Below, piece after piece: positions 17,132-24,616 of a DNA stretch of 64,000 nt (positions are counted from its first letter, which is position 1; each line of letters starts with the position of its first letter). A program made the position numbers and the translations under genes. The DNA is taken from assembly GCA_018823415.1 (NCBI GenBank), contig JAHJIN010000194.1, forward strand, positions 22,444 through 86,443, given 5' to 3'. Below the pieces are notes generated by a model. The model saw only the letters and a program-made list of their open reading frames with translations. It ran no database searches and was not told where the DNA came from. The DNA comes from Chloroflexota bacterium. GTDB lineage: Bacteria > Chloroflexota > JAHJIN01.

Positions 17132-17133
17132 AC

Positions 17134-18240
17134 GTGGCAGCTCGCAACTCGCAACTCGCAACAGGACACGGCCCGCTACAATTGCCGGCCTACTTTCCCG
17201 ACGCCACCCGGGGCGTGGTGCGCAGCGTGGACAGCCCGGACCTGGTCGGGTGCGGCGTGCGCGGGTTGGTGGTCAACACGCTGCACCTGTCGCACAACCC
17301 CGGCGTGGGCCTCATCAAGGCGGCCGGCGGCATCCACCGCTTCATGGGCTGGGACCGGCCCATCGCCTCGGATTCCGGCGGGTTCCAGCTCCTGTCCATG
17401 ATCCGCTCCAACCCTCGCTACGGCACCATCTCGGACCGGGGCATCCACTTTATCGACACGGACCGGGGCAACCAACGCACCCTGTTCACGCCCGAGCGCA
17501 GCATCCGTATCCAGTTTGACCTGGGCGCGGACCTCATGGTCTGCCTGGACGATTGCCCGCGCCCCGACGCCTCGCCTGTGGAAAACGCCGCCACCGTGGA
17601 CCGCACCATCGCCTGGGCCGCCCGGTGCCGCGCCGAATATGACCGGTTGCTGACAGCACGCGGTCACCAATTCACCGTCCGGCCGCTCCTGTTCGCCGTC
17701 GTCCAGGGCGGCTATGACCCCGACCAACGCGCCCGCTGCGCCGAGGGCCTGCTGCCGCTTGGCTTTGACGGCTATGGCTTTGGCGGCTGGCCCCTGCGCC
17801 CAGATGGCACCCTGGCCGACGACATCCTGGCCCTCACTGCCAGCCTCACGCCCGACGACCGGCCCCGGTTCGCCCTGGGACTGGGCAAACCGGAAAACAT
17901 CCTGCGGTGCCACCGGCTGGGCTGGCAGATCTTTGACTGCGTGCTCCCCACTCGCGATGCCCGGCACGGGCGATTGTACGTCTGGAACGAGCCAACGCCC
18001 AATCCGCTAGCCCCTGATTTTTACCACCTGACGTATGTGCGCGACGCCAAGCACAAGCGGCAGAACCGACCCATCTCGTCGGGGTGCGACTGCCATACCT
18101 GTCAGCACTTTTCGCTTGGCTATTTGCACCACCTGTTCGACATTGGCGACCCCCTGGCGATGCGCCTGGCCTCCATCCACAACCTGCGCTTTTACACCCG
18201 CCTGCTGGAGCAGATCGCAGCTTGCACAGAGCAACCGTAG
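17134..18240 (+). CDS. tgt: tRNA-guanine transglycosylase family protein
   Basis: 368 residues of TGT fold, which exchanges guanine for a 7-deazaguanine base in tRNA. Motifs: NTLHLSHNPG, ASDSGGFQLLS (general-base Asp about 80), VVQGGYD, GYGFGGW (usually GYAIGGL), FDCVLPTRDARHG (nucleophile Asp about 268) and the zinc site CDCHTC with LHHLF. Start is GTG 17134 with GGGAG upstream; the open frame continues far upstream but that part is antiparallel noise over the methyltransferase gene. The first dozen residues are coded by three CTCGCAA repeats. Whether it is the cell's only TGT cannot be told; the altered GGW loop could signal a different base or tRNA. Confidence 0.9.
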   Translation: MAARNSQLATGHGPLQLPAYFPDATRGVVRSVDSPDLVGCGVRGLVVNTLHLSHNPGVGLIKAAGGIHRFMGWDRPIASDSGGFQLLSMIRSNPRYGTISDRGIHFIDTDRGNQRTLFTPERSIRIQFDLGADLMVCLDDCPRPDASPVENAATVDRTIAWAARCRAEYDRLLTARGHQFTVRPLLFAVVQGGYDPDQRARCAEGLLPLGFDGYGFGGWPLRPDGTLADDILALTASLTPDDRPRFALGLGKPENILRCHRLGWQIFDCVLPTRDARHGRLYVWNEPTPNPLAPDFYHLTYVRDAKHKRQNRPISSGCDCHTCQHFSLGYLHHLFDIGDPLAMRLASIHNLRFYTRLLEQIAACTEQP

Positions 18241-18281
18241 AACGATGTAATATAATGTTATAACTATTTCTAACAACCGTG

Positions 18282-18310
18282 TTGACAAGTCGCTCGGGAT
18301 CGGGTATAAT
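18282..18310 (+). promoter_or_regulatory. consensus sigma-70 promoter of the PocR regulator
   Basis: Exact TTGACA (18282-18287), 17-bp spacer, exact TATAAT (18305-18310). The expected start point, 6-8 bp further, coincides with ATG 18317, so the mRNA is predicted to be leaderless. Another isolated TATAAT lies at 18251. Confidence 0.85.
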
Positions 18311-18316
18311 ACTGCC

Positions 18317-19072
18317 ATGAACGATTTGCTCACCGTGCACGATCTCCAAGACCTGCTCCGCGTAGACCGCATGACGGTGTACCGGATGATCAAGGATGGC
18401 CGGCTGCCTGCCTTCAAGGTGGGCGGCCAGTGGCGATTCTCCCAACCCGAGATCACCGGCTGGCTCCAAGAACAGCGGGCCAGCCTGGAAATGGCTGAGG
18501 TAGCTCCGGCCACCGACGAGTCGCAGCAGGCCCCCCACGTGCTCCCCTTGTCCTGCGTCCAGGCCATGCAATCCATCTATGCCGAGGCGCTGGACGTCGC
18601 CGCCGTTACCACAGACCCGGATGGCAATCCCCTGACCGAGATCAGCAATTCCCGCGGGTTCTGCAACCGGGTGCTATCTACCGCCAAAGGACGCGGGCGC
18701 TGTGCACTGGCGTGGCGACCGCCAAACGGATACGCTCAGTACCCGCCCATTCGCACTTGCCACGCCGGCCTGCTGTGCGTCAGTGCCCCTGTCAGGGTAG
18801 ACGGGCAATGGATCGCCAACGTGGCCGGCTGTCAATTCGTGGCGCAGGGTACCGACTGGTCGGCCGGCGTGCCGGCCCTGGCCGCGGACCTGGACCTGTC
18901 TGAAAGCGAGCTGCGCGCGGCCGCCATTGAGGTACGGGCCTTGTCAGCAGATCAACTGGCTCGCGTGCCTCGGTTGCTGCAACAAGTGGCTGATACGTTT
19001 GCCGAGATCGGCCAGGAACGCGCCAAGTTTCTCAATCGTCTACAACGCATTGCCGAAATTACCAACGTCTAG
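18317..19072 (+). CDS. excisionase-type HTH regulator with PocR sensory domain
   Basis: 251 residues. 1-55: helix-turn-helix of the MerR/excisionase type (LTVHDLQDLLRVDRMTVYRM, GRLPAFKVGGQWRF). 80-240: PocR domain, with QSIYAEALDVAAVTTDPDGNPLTE, a cysteine cluster (GFCNRV, GRCALAW, TCHAGLLC, VAGCQFV) and the CHAGL signature. PocR domains sense small hydrocarbon-derived ligands or bind metal/Fe-S through these cysteines. The gene lies 26 bp upstream of the DsrE-TusA-DsrMK-like cluster and is the obvious regulator of it. No ribosome site precedes the ATG, in line with leaderless expression from the promoter at 18282. Confidence 0.9.
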   Translation: MNDLLTVHDLQDLLRVDRMTVYRMIKDGRLPAFKVGGQWRFSQPEITGWLQEQRASLEMAEVAPATDESQQAPHVLPLSCVQAMQSIYAEALDVAAVTTDPDGNPLTEISNSRGFCNRVLSTAKGRGRCALAWRPPNGYAQYPPIRTCHAGLLCVSAPVRVDGQWIANVAGCQFVAQGTDWSAGVPALAADLDLSESELRAAAIEVRALSADQLARVPRLLQQVADTFAEIGQERAKFLNRLQRIAEITNV

Positions 19073-19098
19073 TTTCTCACATCAAGGAGGAGAAAAAC

Positions 19099-19578
19099 AT
19101 GAGCGACGAAGTGAAAAAGTGCTCCATCGTGGTCTTTAGCGGTGACATGGACAAGGTGTTTGCCGGGTTCATCATTGCCACCACCGCCGCGGCCATGGGC
19201 ATGGAGACATCGATGTTCTTTACCTTCTGGGGCCTCAAGGCCATCCAGAAGGGGAACCTCACCGGCAAGGGCCTCTTTGGCCGCATGATCGGCCTCATGA
19301 ACCGGGGCGGCATCAACACCATCGGCCCCTCGCGGTTCAACTTTGGCGGTATCGGCCGGTGGATGTTCAAAAAGATGATGCGCGACAAGGGCGTCACGCC
19401 CCTGGAGGAATTGCGCCAGGCGGCTATCGACCTGGATGTGCGGCTGCTGGCGTGCCAGATGAGCCTGGATGTGATGGAGATCACCCGCGAGGACCTCATC
19501 GACGAGGTTGAAGACTGTGTGGGTGCGGCCACCTATGTGGCCGAGGCCATGGGCGCCGAAATTACGCTGTTTATCTAG
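19099..19578 (+). CDS. DsrE/DsrF/DrsH-like sulfur-carrier protein
   Basis: 159 residues of the DsrE2-like family. It opens KKCSIVVFSGDMDKVFAGFI, has the hydrophobic TTAAAMGMETSMFFTFWGL, and carries the conserved cysteine in LLACQMSLDVM, the sulfur-binding residue in relatives. AAGGAGGAG before the ATG. Such proteins take persulfide sulfur to or from TusA; here tusA follows at 19674. The protein has a hydrophobic N-terminal third and may be membrane-associated. Confidence 0.92.
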   Translation: MSDEVKKCSIVVFSGDMDKVFAGFIIATTAAAMGMETSMFFTFWGLKAIQKGNLTGKGLFGRMIGLMNRGGINTIGPSRFNFGGIGRWMFKKMMRDKGVTPLEELRQAAIDLDVRLLACQMSLDVMEITREDLIDEVEDCVGAATYVAEAMGAEITLFI

Positions 19579-19585
19579 CAGACCA

Positions 19586-19627
19586 CCGACGGCTGACCGC
19601 GCTGCGCCATTCCTGGTCAGCCGTCGG
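19586..19627. repeat. 13-bp perfect inverted repeat between dsrE-like and tusA-like genes
   Basis: CCGACGGCTGACC and its exact complement GGTCAGCCGTCGG separated by 16 nt, followed by GCGACAAAAAAACC. Could act as a partial terminator or RNA processing site; the GGTCAGC-GTC core recurs in other gaps of the window. Confidence 0.6.
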
Positions 19628-19673
19628 AGCGACAAAAAAACCATTCTCAATACCATATAGAAAGGGGAATACC

Positions 19674-19913
19674 ATGACCGAGTTTGCCGTGACCGCAACC
19701 CTGGACGCGCGCGGGCTGAACTGCCCCATGCCCGTAGTCAAGACCAGCAAAGAGATCAAGAACATCTCCATTGGCGACATCTTGGAGGTGCTGGCCACCG
19801 ACCCCGGTTCCATGGCGGACATACACGCCTGGGCCAAAAGCACCGGCAACGAGTTACTCAAGTCCGAAAGGGGCGACGGCGTCTTCAAGTTCTACATCCG
19901 CCGCGTCAAATAG
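19674..19913 (+). CDS. tusA: TusA/SirA-family sulfur-transfer protein
   Basis: 79 residues, complete TusA fold. ATLDARGLNCPMPVVKTSKE contains the CPxP motif whose cysteine carries the persulfide; KNISIGDILEVLATDPGS is the next conserved block. GAAAGGGG upstream of ATG. Between a DsrE-like protein and DsrM/DsrK-like redox proteins, so it probably shuttles sulfane sulfur to the membrane complex. Confidence 0.94.
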   Translation: MTEFAVTATLDARGLNCPMPVVKTSKEIKNISIGDILEVLATDPGSMADIHAWAKSTGNELLKSERGDGVFKFYIRRVK

Positions 19914-19989
19914 TCGCATCGCCAAATCCAGACCTCGGAGGTCATGCGCAAGCGCACCTCCGAGGTCTATACAGGACGGAGGCCTGCCG

Positions 19990-20703
19990 ATGGACATTAT
20001 CGCCTTTATTTTCTACTATATCACCCCCTATGTGGCCGTGATCGTCTTTTTTGGGGGGATTGCATACCAGCTGTACCGGTGGAGCCGCAAACCACCCGTA
20101 GCGGCACACCTCTCGCTGTATCCGCGCCCGCAAGGACACCTGGCCCGGTTCATCGACGCGGTGATCGACATGTTTACGCTCAAGGGGCTCTTCAAGGTCA
20201 ACAAGGCGCTGTGGCTGGGCGGCTTTGTGATGCACCTGGGTCTGTTGCTCATCCTGTTCGGGCACATCCGGGCCTTTGCCGACTTTTACTTTCTGTGGGA
20301 CCTGCTGGGTTGGGGCGAAGAGCAAGTGCACCTGTTCTCCGGCGTAGCCGGGACCATTGCCGGCATCTTGTTCACCATCCCGCTGTTCTATCTGCTGGCC
20401 CGCCGCTGGAGCGGCCCGGTCAAATGGCTGTCCAAGCCCGAAGACTTTGCCCTGCTGTTCTTGCTCATTGGCATTGGGTTCACCGGGTTTCACATGCGCC
20501 TGCTGACCACGGTCCAGGTGGAAGAATTGCACCACTTTTTTGGTGGGCTCGCCCTGTTCAACTGGCAAGTGCCGCCCGCAAGCGCCGGCGACTCGTTTAT
20601 CTTTCATTTTGCCCTGGTGCAGGCGCTGATGATCTATTTTCCCTTCAGCAAGCTGATGCACACTATCGGCACACTATTTGCCAAGATGGTCGCCCGGAGT
20701 TAG
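19990..20703 (+). CDS. DsrM/NarI-like membrane subunit (heme b type)
   Basis: 237 residues with five to six transmembrane helices, including FIFYYITPYVAVIVFFGGIAY, LWLGGFVMHLGLLLILFGHI, GVAGTIAGILFTIPLFYLLA, FALLFLLIGIGFTGFH and FHFALVQALMIYFP. Histidines spaced in the helices (VMHLGLLL, LFGHIR, HMRL, HHFFGG, FHFAL) fit heme b ligation as in NarI and DsrM. The frame is open upstream but ATG 19990 with GGAGG at 8 bp is the start. It precedes a DsrK-like Fe-S protein, forming a quinone-thiol type pair. Exact heme number and electron acceptor unknown. Confidence 0.87.
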   Translation: MDIIAFIFYYITPYVAVIVFFGGIAYQLYRWSRKPPVAAHLSLYPRPQGHLARFIDAVIDMFTLKGLFKVNKALWLGGFVMHLGLLLILFGHIRAFADFYFLWDLLGWGEEQVHLFSGVAGTIAGILFTIPLFYLLARRWSGPVKWLSKPEDFALLFLLIGIGFTGFHMRLLTTVQVEELHHFFGGLALFNWQVPPASAGDSFIFHFALVQALMIYFPFSKLMHTIGTLFAKMVARS

Positions 20704-20798
20704 GGCCTAACCCGTGATATTCTTGCGTTAGCGAAGCGGCACGAGCAAGGATGTCCAAAAGTGTCAAACTTGGTTGGCCCTGGCTTATCCAGGTTAGG
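20704..20798. repeat. dispersed ~95-bp palindromic element, copy A
   Basis: Begins GGCCTAACCC right after the stop codon at 20703 and ends CCAGGTTAGG just before the next gene's ribosome site. Inside is a second inverted repeat (CTTGCG...GAGCAAG around TTAGCGAAGCGGCA). About 70% or more identical in the same orientation to copy B at 38758-38849. Could be a mini transposable element or a structured RNA. Confidence 0.75.
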
Positions 20799-20806
20799 AG
20801 GACATG

Positions 20807-22051
20807 ATGCTGAACACATTCATCGACACGATCCGCGGGCGCATCAACCGGCCGCTGCAATATTATGAAGACATTTGTGTGCGGTGCGGGGCTTGCATAG
20901 ACGCCTGCCATTTTTACCAGGCTTCCAAGGACCCGGCCCATATCCCGGCCTATCGGATGGCCCTGGTCAAAAAGATCACCCAGTCTGAACAAGGCCCACT
21001 GGCCAACTGGTACGACGACGGCTGGAAACCGGGTGGATTTTCGGACCAAGAGTTGGAGCGCGCCATCTGGGAGTGCACCGGCTGCCGGCGCTGCGCCGTC
21101 TTTTGTCCATTCAACCTGGACACCGGCCTGCTGGTGAGCGCCGGCCGCTATTCGCTGCTCAAGCAAGGCATTGGTCCGGAGATGATCGCCGAAATCGGTG
21201 ACGCCGAGATCAGCAAGGGCGAGATCATTGACGCCATCAAGGAATTCTATGTCGAGCAGGCTCAGGAGCTGGCCAAACGCTTGCAAGAAGAGTGGGCGCC
21301 GGGCATCCAGATCCCGGTAGAAAAAAAGGGTGCCGAGGCGTTATACGTGCCCCTGGTGGGCGAACACGCCCTGGTGCCGGCCGCCAAGATCTTTTACGCC
21401 GCCGGCCTGGACTGGACCATGAGCCTGTTCACTGCCACCAACCACTCGTTCTTTGTGGGCGACATGGCCAAGGCCAAAGAAGCGGCCCACTGGATCGTCC
21501 AGGAGGCCCGAAGCCTGGGCGTCAAGACCATCATTTACCCCGAATGCGGGCACGCCACCCGCACCCTGCTGAGCTACTTTCCAAGCTGGTTCGGCGACGA
21601 GATCGCTGGCATCGAGCGGATCAGCATCGTCAAGCTGGTGGACCAATACCTGACCGAAGGCCGAATCCGCGTCAAGCCGGCCATGTTCGATACACCCCTC
21701 ACCTATCACGACCCGTGCAACGTGGGTCGCAATGCCGGCATGTTCGAAGAGCCGCGCCGCCTGCTCCGGGCGGTCGCCACGGATTTCCGGGAAATGACGC
21801 CCAACCGCGCGCTGAACTGGTGCTGCGGCGGCGGGGGTGGCCTCATCGCCGCCACCGAGATGACAGACGTGCGCATGGAAGGCGGCCGGCCCAAGGTCGA
21901 CCAGATCAAACAGACCGGCGCCCGGTGGGTCACCACCACCTGCGAAAACTGCAAAACCCAACTGGGCGACCTGAATACCCACTATGAGCTAGGTGTAGAG
22001 ATCAAGGGCGTCATCAACCTGATCGCCGATGCCCTGATCCTGGATCATTGA
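20807..22051 (+). CDS. DsrK/HdrD-like Fe-S oxidoreductase
   Basis: 414 residues. Residues 15-105: two 4Fe-4S motifs (CVRCGACIDACHFYQ; CTGCRRCAVFCPF). C-terminal part: cysteine-rich CCG-type domains with ECGHATRT, YHDPCNVGRN, NWCCGGGGGLIA and TTCENCKTQL, the motif set that builds the noncubane 4Fe-4S thiol/disulfide site of HdrB/HdrD and DsrK. Two ATGs are adjacent (20804, 20807); the second sits at the better distance from AGGAGG. Cytoplasmic partner of the DsrM-like membrane protein; probably exchanges electrons between quinone and a protein-bound di- or trisulfide. Confidence 0.93.
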   Translation: MLNTFIDTIRGRINRPLQYYEDICVRCGACIDACHFYQASKDPAHIPAYRMALVKKITQSEQGPLANWYDDGWKPGGFSDQELERAIWECTGCRRCAVFCPFNLDTGLLVSAGRYSLLKQGIGPEMIAEIGDAEISKGEIIDAIKEFYVEQAQELAKRLQEEWAPGIQIPVEKKGAEALYVPLVGEHALVPAAKIFYAAGLDWTMSLFTATNHSFFVGDMAKAKEAAHWIVQEARSLGVKTIIYPECGHATRTLLSYFPSWFGDEIAGIERISIVKLVDQYLTEGRIRVKPAMFDTPLTYHDPCNVGRNAGMFEEPRRLLRAVATDFREMTPNRALNWCCGGGGGLIAATEMTDVRMEGGRPKVDQIKQTGARWVTTTCENCKTQLGDLNTHYELGVEIKGVINLIADALILDH

Positions 22052-22080
22052 TCCGGCGCACACCAAAAGGAGGCACAAGC

Positions 22081-22398
22081 ATGAGCGAGCCCAAAGAACA
22101 GCGGTCTCCAGAATGGCACTGGGAACAAGCCCTGGTGGATGACTATTATAACTATCGCTGGCGCAAGTTGATGGATCCCCTGTGCGAAACATTTCAAGGC
22201 TGGAAAGCCGGCAACGTAGGACACGCCGAGGTAGACCGGGCCATCGAGGAGGCCTACAAAGAACGCTGTGTGATGCACAGCCTGTTCGTCCAGCGGCGCG
22301 ACCGGGCCGTGGCCCTCATCCACTTGTGGGATCGGGAGTGGTTCGACGAGTGGGTTCAAGACCACCGGCCGCCTCCCAGCGTCCAGCTACCATCCTGA
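22081..22398 (+). CDS. conserved-looking small protein of the DsrMK-like cluster
   Basis: 105 residues, not recognised. Highly charged, tryptophan- and tyrosine-rich: PEWHWEQALVDDYYNYRWRK, ETFQGWKAGNVGHAEVDRAI, IHLWDREWFDEWVQDH. No cysteine pair, signal or membrane span. ATG 22081 with AAAAGGAGG eight bases upstream, 30 bp after the DsrK-like gene. Predicted helical cytoplasmic accessory of the complex; function unknown. Confidence 0.78.
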   Translation: MSEPKEQRSPEWHWEQALVDDYYNYRWRKLMDPLCETFQGWKAGNVGHAEVDRAIEEAYKERCVMHSLFVQRRDRAVALIHLWDREWFDEWVQDHRPPPSVQLPS

Positions 22399-22424
22399 CC
22401 TGGCTGAGCCAGAAGCAACAAGAA

Positions 22425-22507
22425 ATCCAACCGCCGAGATCGCAGGGAACGCCGAGCAGATGATGAAAAAAACTCTGCGCCCTCGGCGTGCTCTGCGGTG
22501 AAATCCT
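22425..22507. repeat. CGC(A/C)GAG heptad-type palindromic repeat
   Basis: Left arm: CGCCGAG, CGCAGGG, CGCCGAG at a 9-bp period from 22432. Right arm: the reverse complements CTCTGCG, CTCGGCG, CTCTGCG at 22473, 22482 and 22491. The arms are joined by an A-rich centre. This resembles the ACGCAGAG-type repeat scattered in many environmental bacterial genomes. The rest of the 22399-22656 gap holds the promoter and hairpin described separately. Confidence 0.7.
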
Positions 22508-22559
22508 GGCTCACGAAAAAGAGCCCCCCGATTTGGAGGCCTCTTGTGCTGCCAGTCGC

Positions 22560-22588
22560 TTGACAAAACAGGCGCAATTGCGTATCAT
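22560..22588 (+). promoter_or_regulatory. promoter of the GT-C glycosyltransferase gene
   Basis: TTGACA (22560-22565), 17-bp spacer, TATCAT (22583-22588). Predicted start near 22595, within the left arm of the adjoining hairpin, leaving about 60 nt to ATG 22657. Confidence 0.7.
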
Positions 22589-22624
22589 GGCGAGGAGCAG
22601 CGAGAGCCGTTCCTCGCCTTTTTT
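22589..22624 (+). terminator. intrinsic terminator for upstream transcripts
   Basis: GGCGAGGA / TCCTCGCC 8-bp stem with a 14-nt loop followed by six T. It would stop read-through from the sulfur cluster. Its left arm is only partly transcribed from the promoter directly upstream. Confidence 0.75.
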
Positions 22625-22656
22625 GTCAGCCGACCCGGAAACCTAGGAGGAACCAC

Positions 22657-24594
22657 ATGGGATTTGGACATGGGCCAGGCGGGAGCTTGAGCACATCCAG
22701 CTTGGACGAGTCCCGGGCGACCGATGCCACGAGCACCCCACAACCCCGTTGGCCGCTGCGGATCAGCCTGCTCGTGGTCCTGGCGCTGTTCTGGCTGCCA
22801 CTGGCGTTCCTGGTCGCGATTGGCTGGCCCACCGCTGCCCCACCGACCGCTGACCCGGGGACCCGGCTCATCGTCCCGCCATCCCCACCCGGCGGCCTGC
22901 CGCTGGACCTGATCCGCTGGCTCATCGTCTTTGGTGGGTTGGGCCTGGGCCTGGCGCTGGGCCTGGCGCTGACGGTCTGGCTGTTCGGTCAGGCACGCCG
23001 GGCCGGGGTAGAATTGCCCGGGTGGCGATTTACCCTGCTCGCGGTTGCGGGCCTCCTCTCGCTCCTCGTCTATGCCCTGAACCTAGTCCTGCCCTTTCCC
23101 CTGGAACCCTATTACGGCATGGTAGTGGTGTGCATGAACCGCATCGCCGAGCAGGATGCCGGCGTGGCCCTGGCGACAACGGCCGCCATCGTGGCCCTGT
23201 TCCTGCTCTATGCGCTGGCCTACCGGCTGTGTCGCGCCCAGCACGGGCGCCGGTTGTGGGCCATCGTCCTGATCGGCGCGGTGCTCCTGGCCTTGCTCAA
23301 TCTGTTCGTGATCCCCACCTCCAGCACCGACGTGTACGACAACCTGGTGCGCGGCCGTATCGCCGACGTGTACCACGGCAACACCTACGTCTATACACCG
23401 GTGGATTATGCCTGGGAGCCCTTTGCCGAGTATATCTCCTGGGACGATACCACCTCGGCCTATGGGCCATTGTGGGAGATGCTAAGCGCGTTTATCAGCC
23501 ACGTGGCCGGCGACCACCTGTGGCCCAATGTGCTGGGCCACAAGCTGCTGGCCCTGGGCAGTTACCTGGTCAGTGTGGCCCTGGTGGCAGCGATCCTGCG
23601 CCGGATCGCGCCGGACCGGGCCCTAGCCGGCACGCTCCTGTGGGCCTGGAACCCGCTGATCCTGATCGAGGGCGTGGCGAATGCCCACAATGACATGGTG
23701 ATGGTGGCGTTAATCCTGGGGGCGTTCTGGTTTCTGAACCTGAGCGCCGGGCGCGCGGGGCACACCGGCCCACGCGATTGGCTATACAATGGGATCGCCC
23801 TGCTCTTGCTCACGGCCGGCGTGCTGGTCAAGTTTGTGCCGGCCCTGTTCCTGCCGTTCGTCATCCTGTACCTGCTGCTGCCTGAACCGAGCTGGCGACG
23901 CCGGATCGGCCTGGGGCTGCTGCTACTGATCCCGGCCGCGCTGCTCGTCGCCGAATATTACGGGGTTTTCTGGTCGTGGCCGGCCGTGGCCGACACGTTC
24001 ACCCGGCGCACCGAGATGTTTCGTATGTCCATCCCCAGCGTGGCGGTGGAGGCCCTGCAAATCCACATCGACCAGGAGGCAGCCAAGGCAGCCGTGCGCC
24101 AACCGTTCATGATCGCCTTTGCCCTGGGCTATCTCGCCCTGCTGGTCCGGACCATCTGGCTTTTGCTGGGGATCCAACTGCCGCCCCGGTTTGCCCAACT
24201 GCGCGACAGTCGAGTCGCACGTCTGTTCCTGGGGACCAGCTCAACAAACACGAAACGCCCCATCGAGATCCTCATCTGGGCGTGCCTCAACGCGCTGCTC
24301 CTTTATCTGCTGCTGGCGAATTTCTGGTTCTGGCCCTGGTACCTCATCTGGCCCATCGCGCTGATGGCCCTTGCGGGCGACACGCGGCTGACCGCGGTGC
24401 TGTTCCTGGTGGCTATCGGCGGGGAACTGGCTATGGTGGCGTGGAATTTCGTGTGGTACTGGTGGGGGATTACCTGGGACACTCTTTACCAGATGGACGC
24501 CCTGGTGGTGTTGGGAATGGTGGGGCCGGCGTTGCTGGCCTACATCATTCTGAGCTTCAAGCGGCAGTCCCGGCAGCCAACCCGCGACACGTGA
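22657..24594 (+). CDS. GT-C glycosyltransferase, polyprenyl-phosphate-mannose type
   Basis: 645 residues, about 12-13 membrane spans. The loop PTSSTDVYDNLVRGRIADVY contains the acidic residues expected for the GT-C catalytic site, and GVANAHNDMVMVALIL matches the HND-type motif of alpha-mannosyltransferases of the MptA/B kind. Residues 1-35 are cytoplasmic and low complexity. ATG with TAGGAGG upstream. It likely transfers a sugar from a lipid-linked donor to a glycolipid or glycan outside the membrane; donor and acceptor unknown. Followed at once by a minus-strand GT4 gene, so the locus is a cell-envelope glycosylation patch. Confidence 0.85.
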   Translation: MGFGHGPGGSLSTSSLDESRATDATSTPQPRWPLRISLLVVLALFWLPLAFLVAIGWPTAAPPTADPGTRLIVPPSPPGGLPLDLIRWLIVFGGLGLGLALGLALTVWLFGQARRAGVELPGWRFTLLAVAGLLSLLVYALNLVLPFPLEPYYGMVVVCMNRIAEQDAGVALATTAAIVALFLLYALAYRLCRAQHGRRLWAIVLIGAVLLALLNLFVIPTSSTDVYDNLVRGRIADVYHGNTYVYTPVDYAWEPFAEYISWDDTTSAYGPLWEMLSAFISHVAGDHLWPNVLGHKLLALGSYLVSVALVAAILRRIAPDRALAGTLLWAWNPLILIEGVANAHNDMVMVALILGAFWFLNLSAGRAGHTGPRDWLYNGIALLLLTAGVLVKFVPALFLPFVILYLLLPEPSWRRRIGLGLLLLIPAALLVAEYYGVFWSWPAVADTFTRRTEMFRMSIPSVAVEALQIHIDQEAAKAAVRQPFMIAFALGYLALLVRTIWLLLGIQLPPRFAQLRDSRVARLFLGTSSTNTKRPIEILIWACLNALLLYLLLANFWFWPWYLIWPIALMALAGDTRLTAVLFLVAIGGELAMVAWNFVWYWWGITWDTLYQMDALVVLGMVGPALLAYIILSFKRQSRQPTRDT

Positions 24595-24616
24595 CGGTGG
24601 TTGGCGGCTTGCCCAC

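Noticed and set aside
16576..17133. N-terminal extension of the TGT frame
   Set aside because: It overlaps the rRNA methyltransferase in another frame and has an improbable Arg/Pro/Gly-rich composition. GTG 17134 with GGGAG is the real start.
17140..17161. Three CTCGCAA copies as a possible CRISPR or tandem-repeat locus
   Set aside because: Three 7-bp copies only, inside a coding start; no spacers or cas genes.
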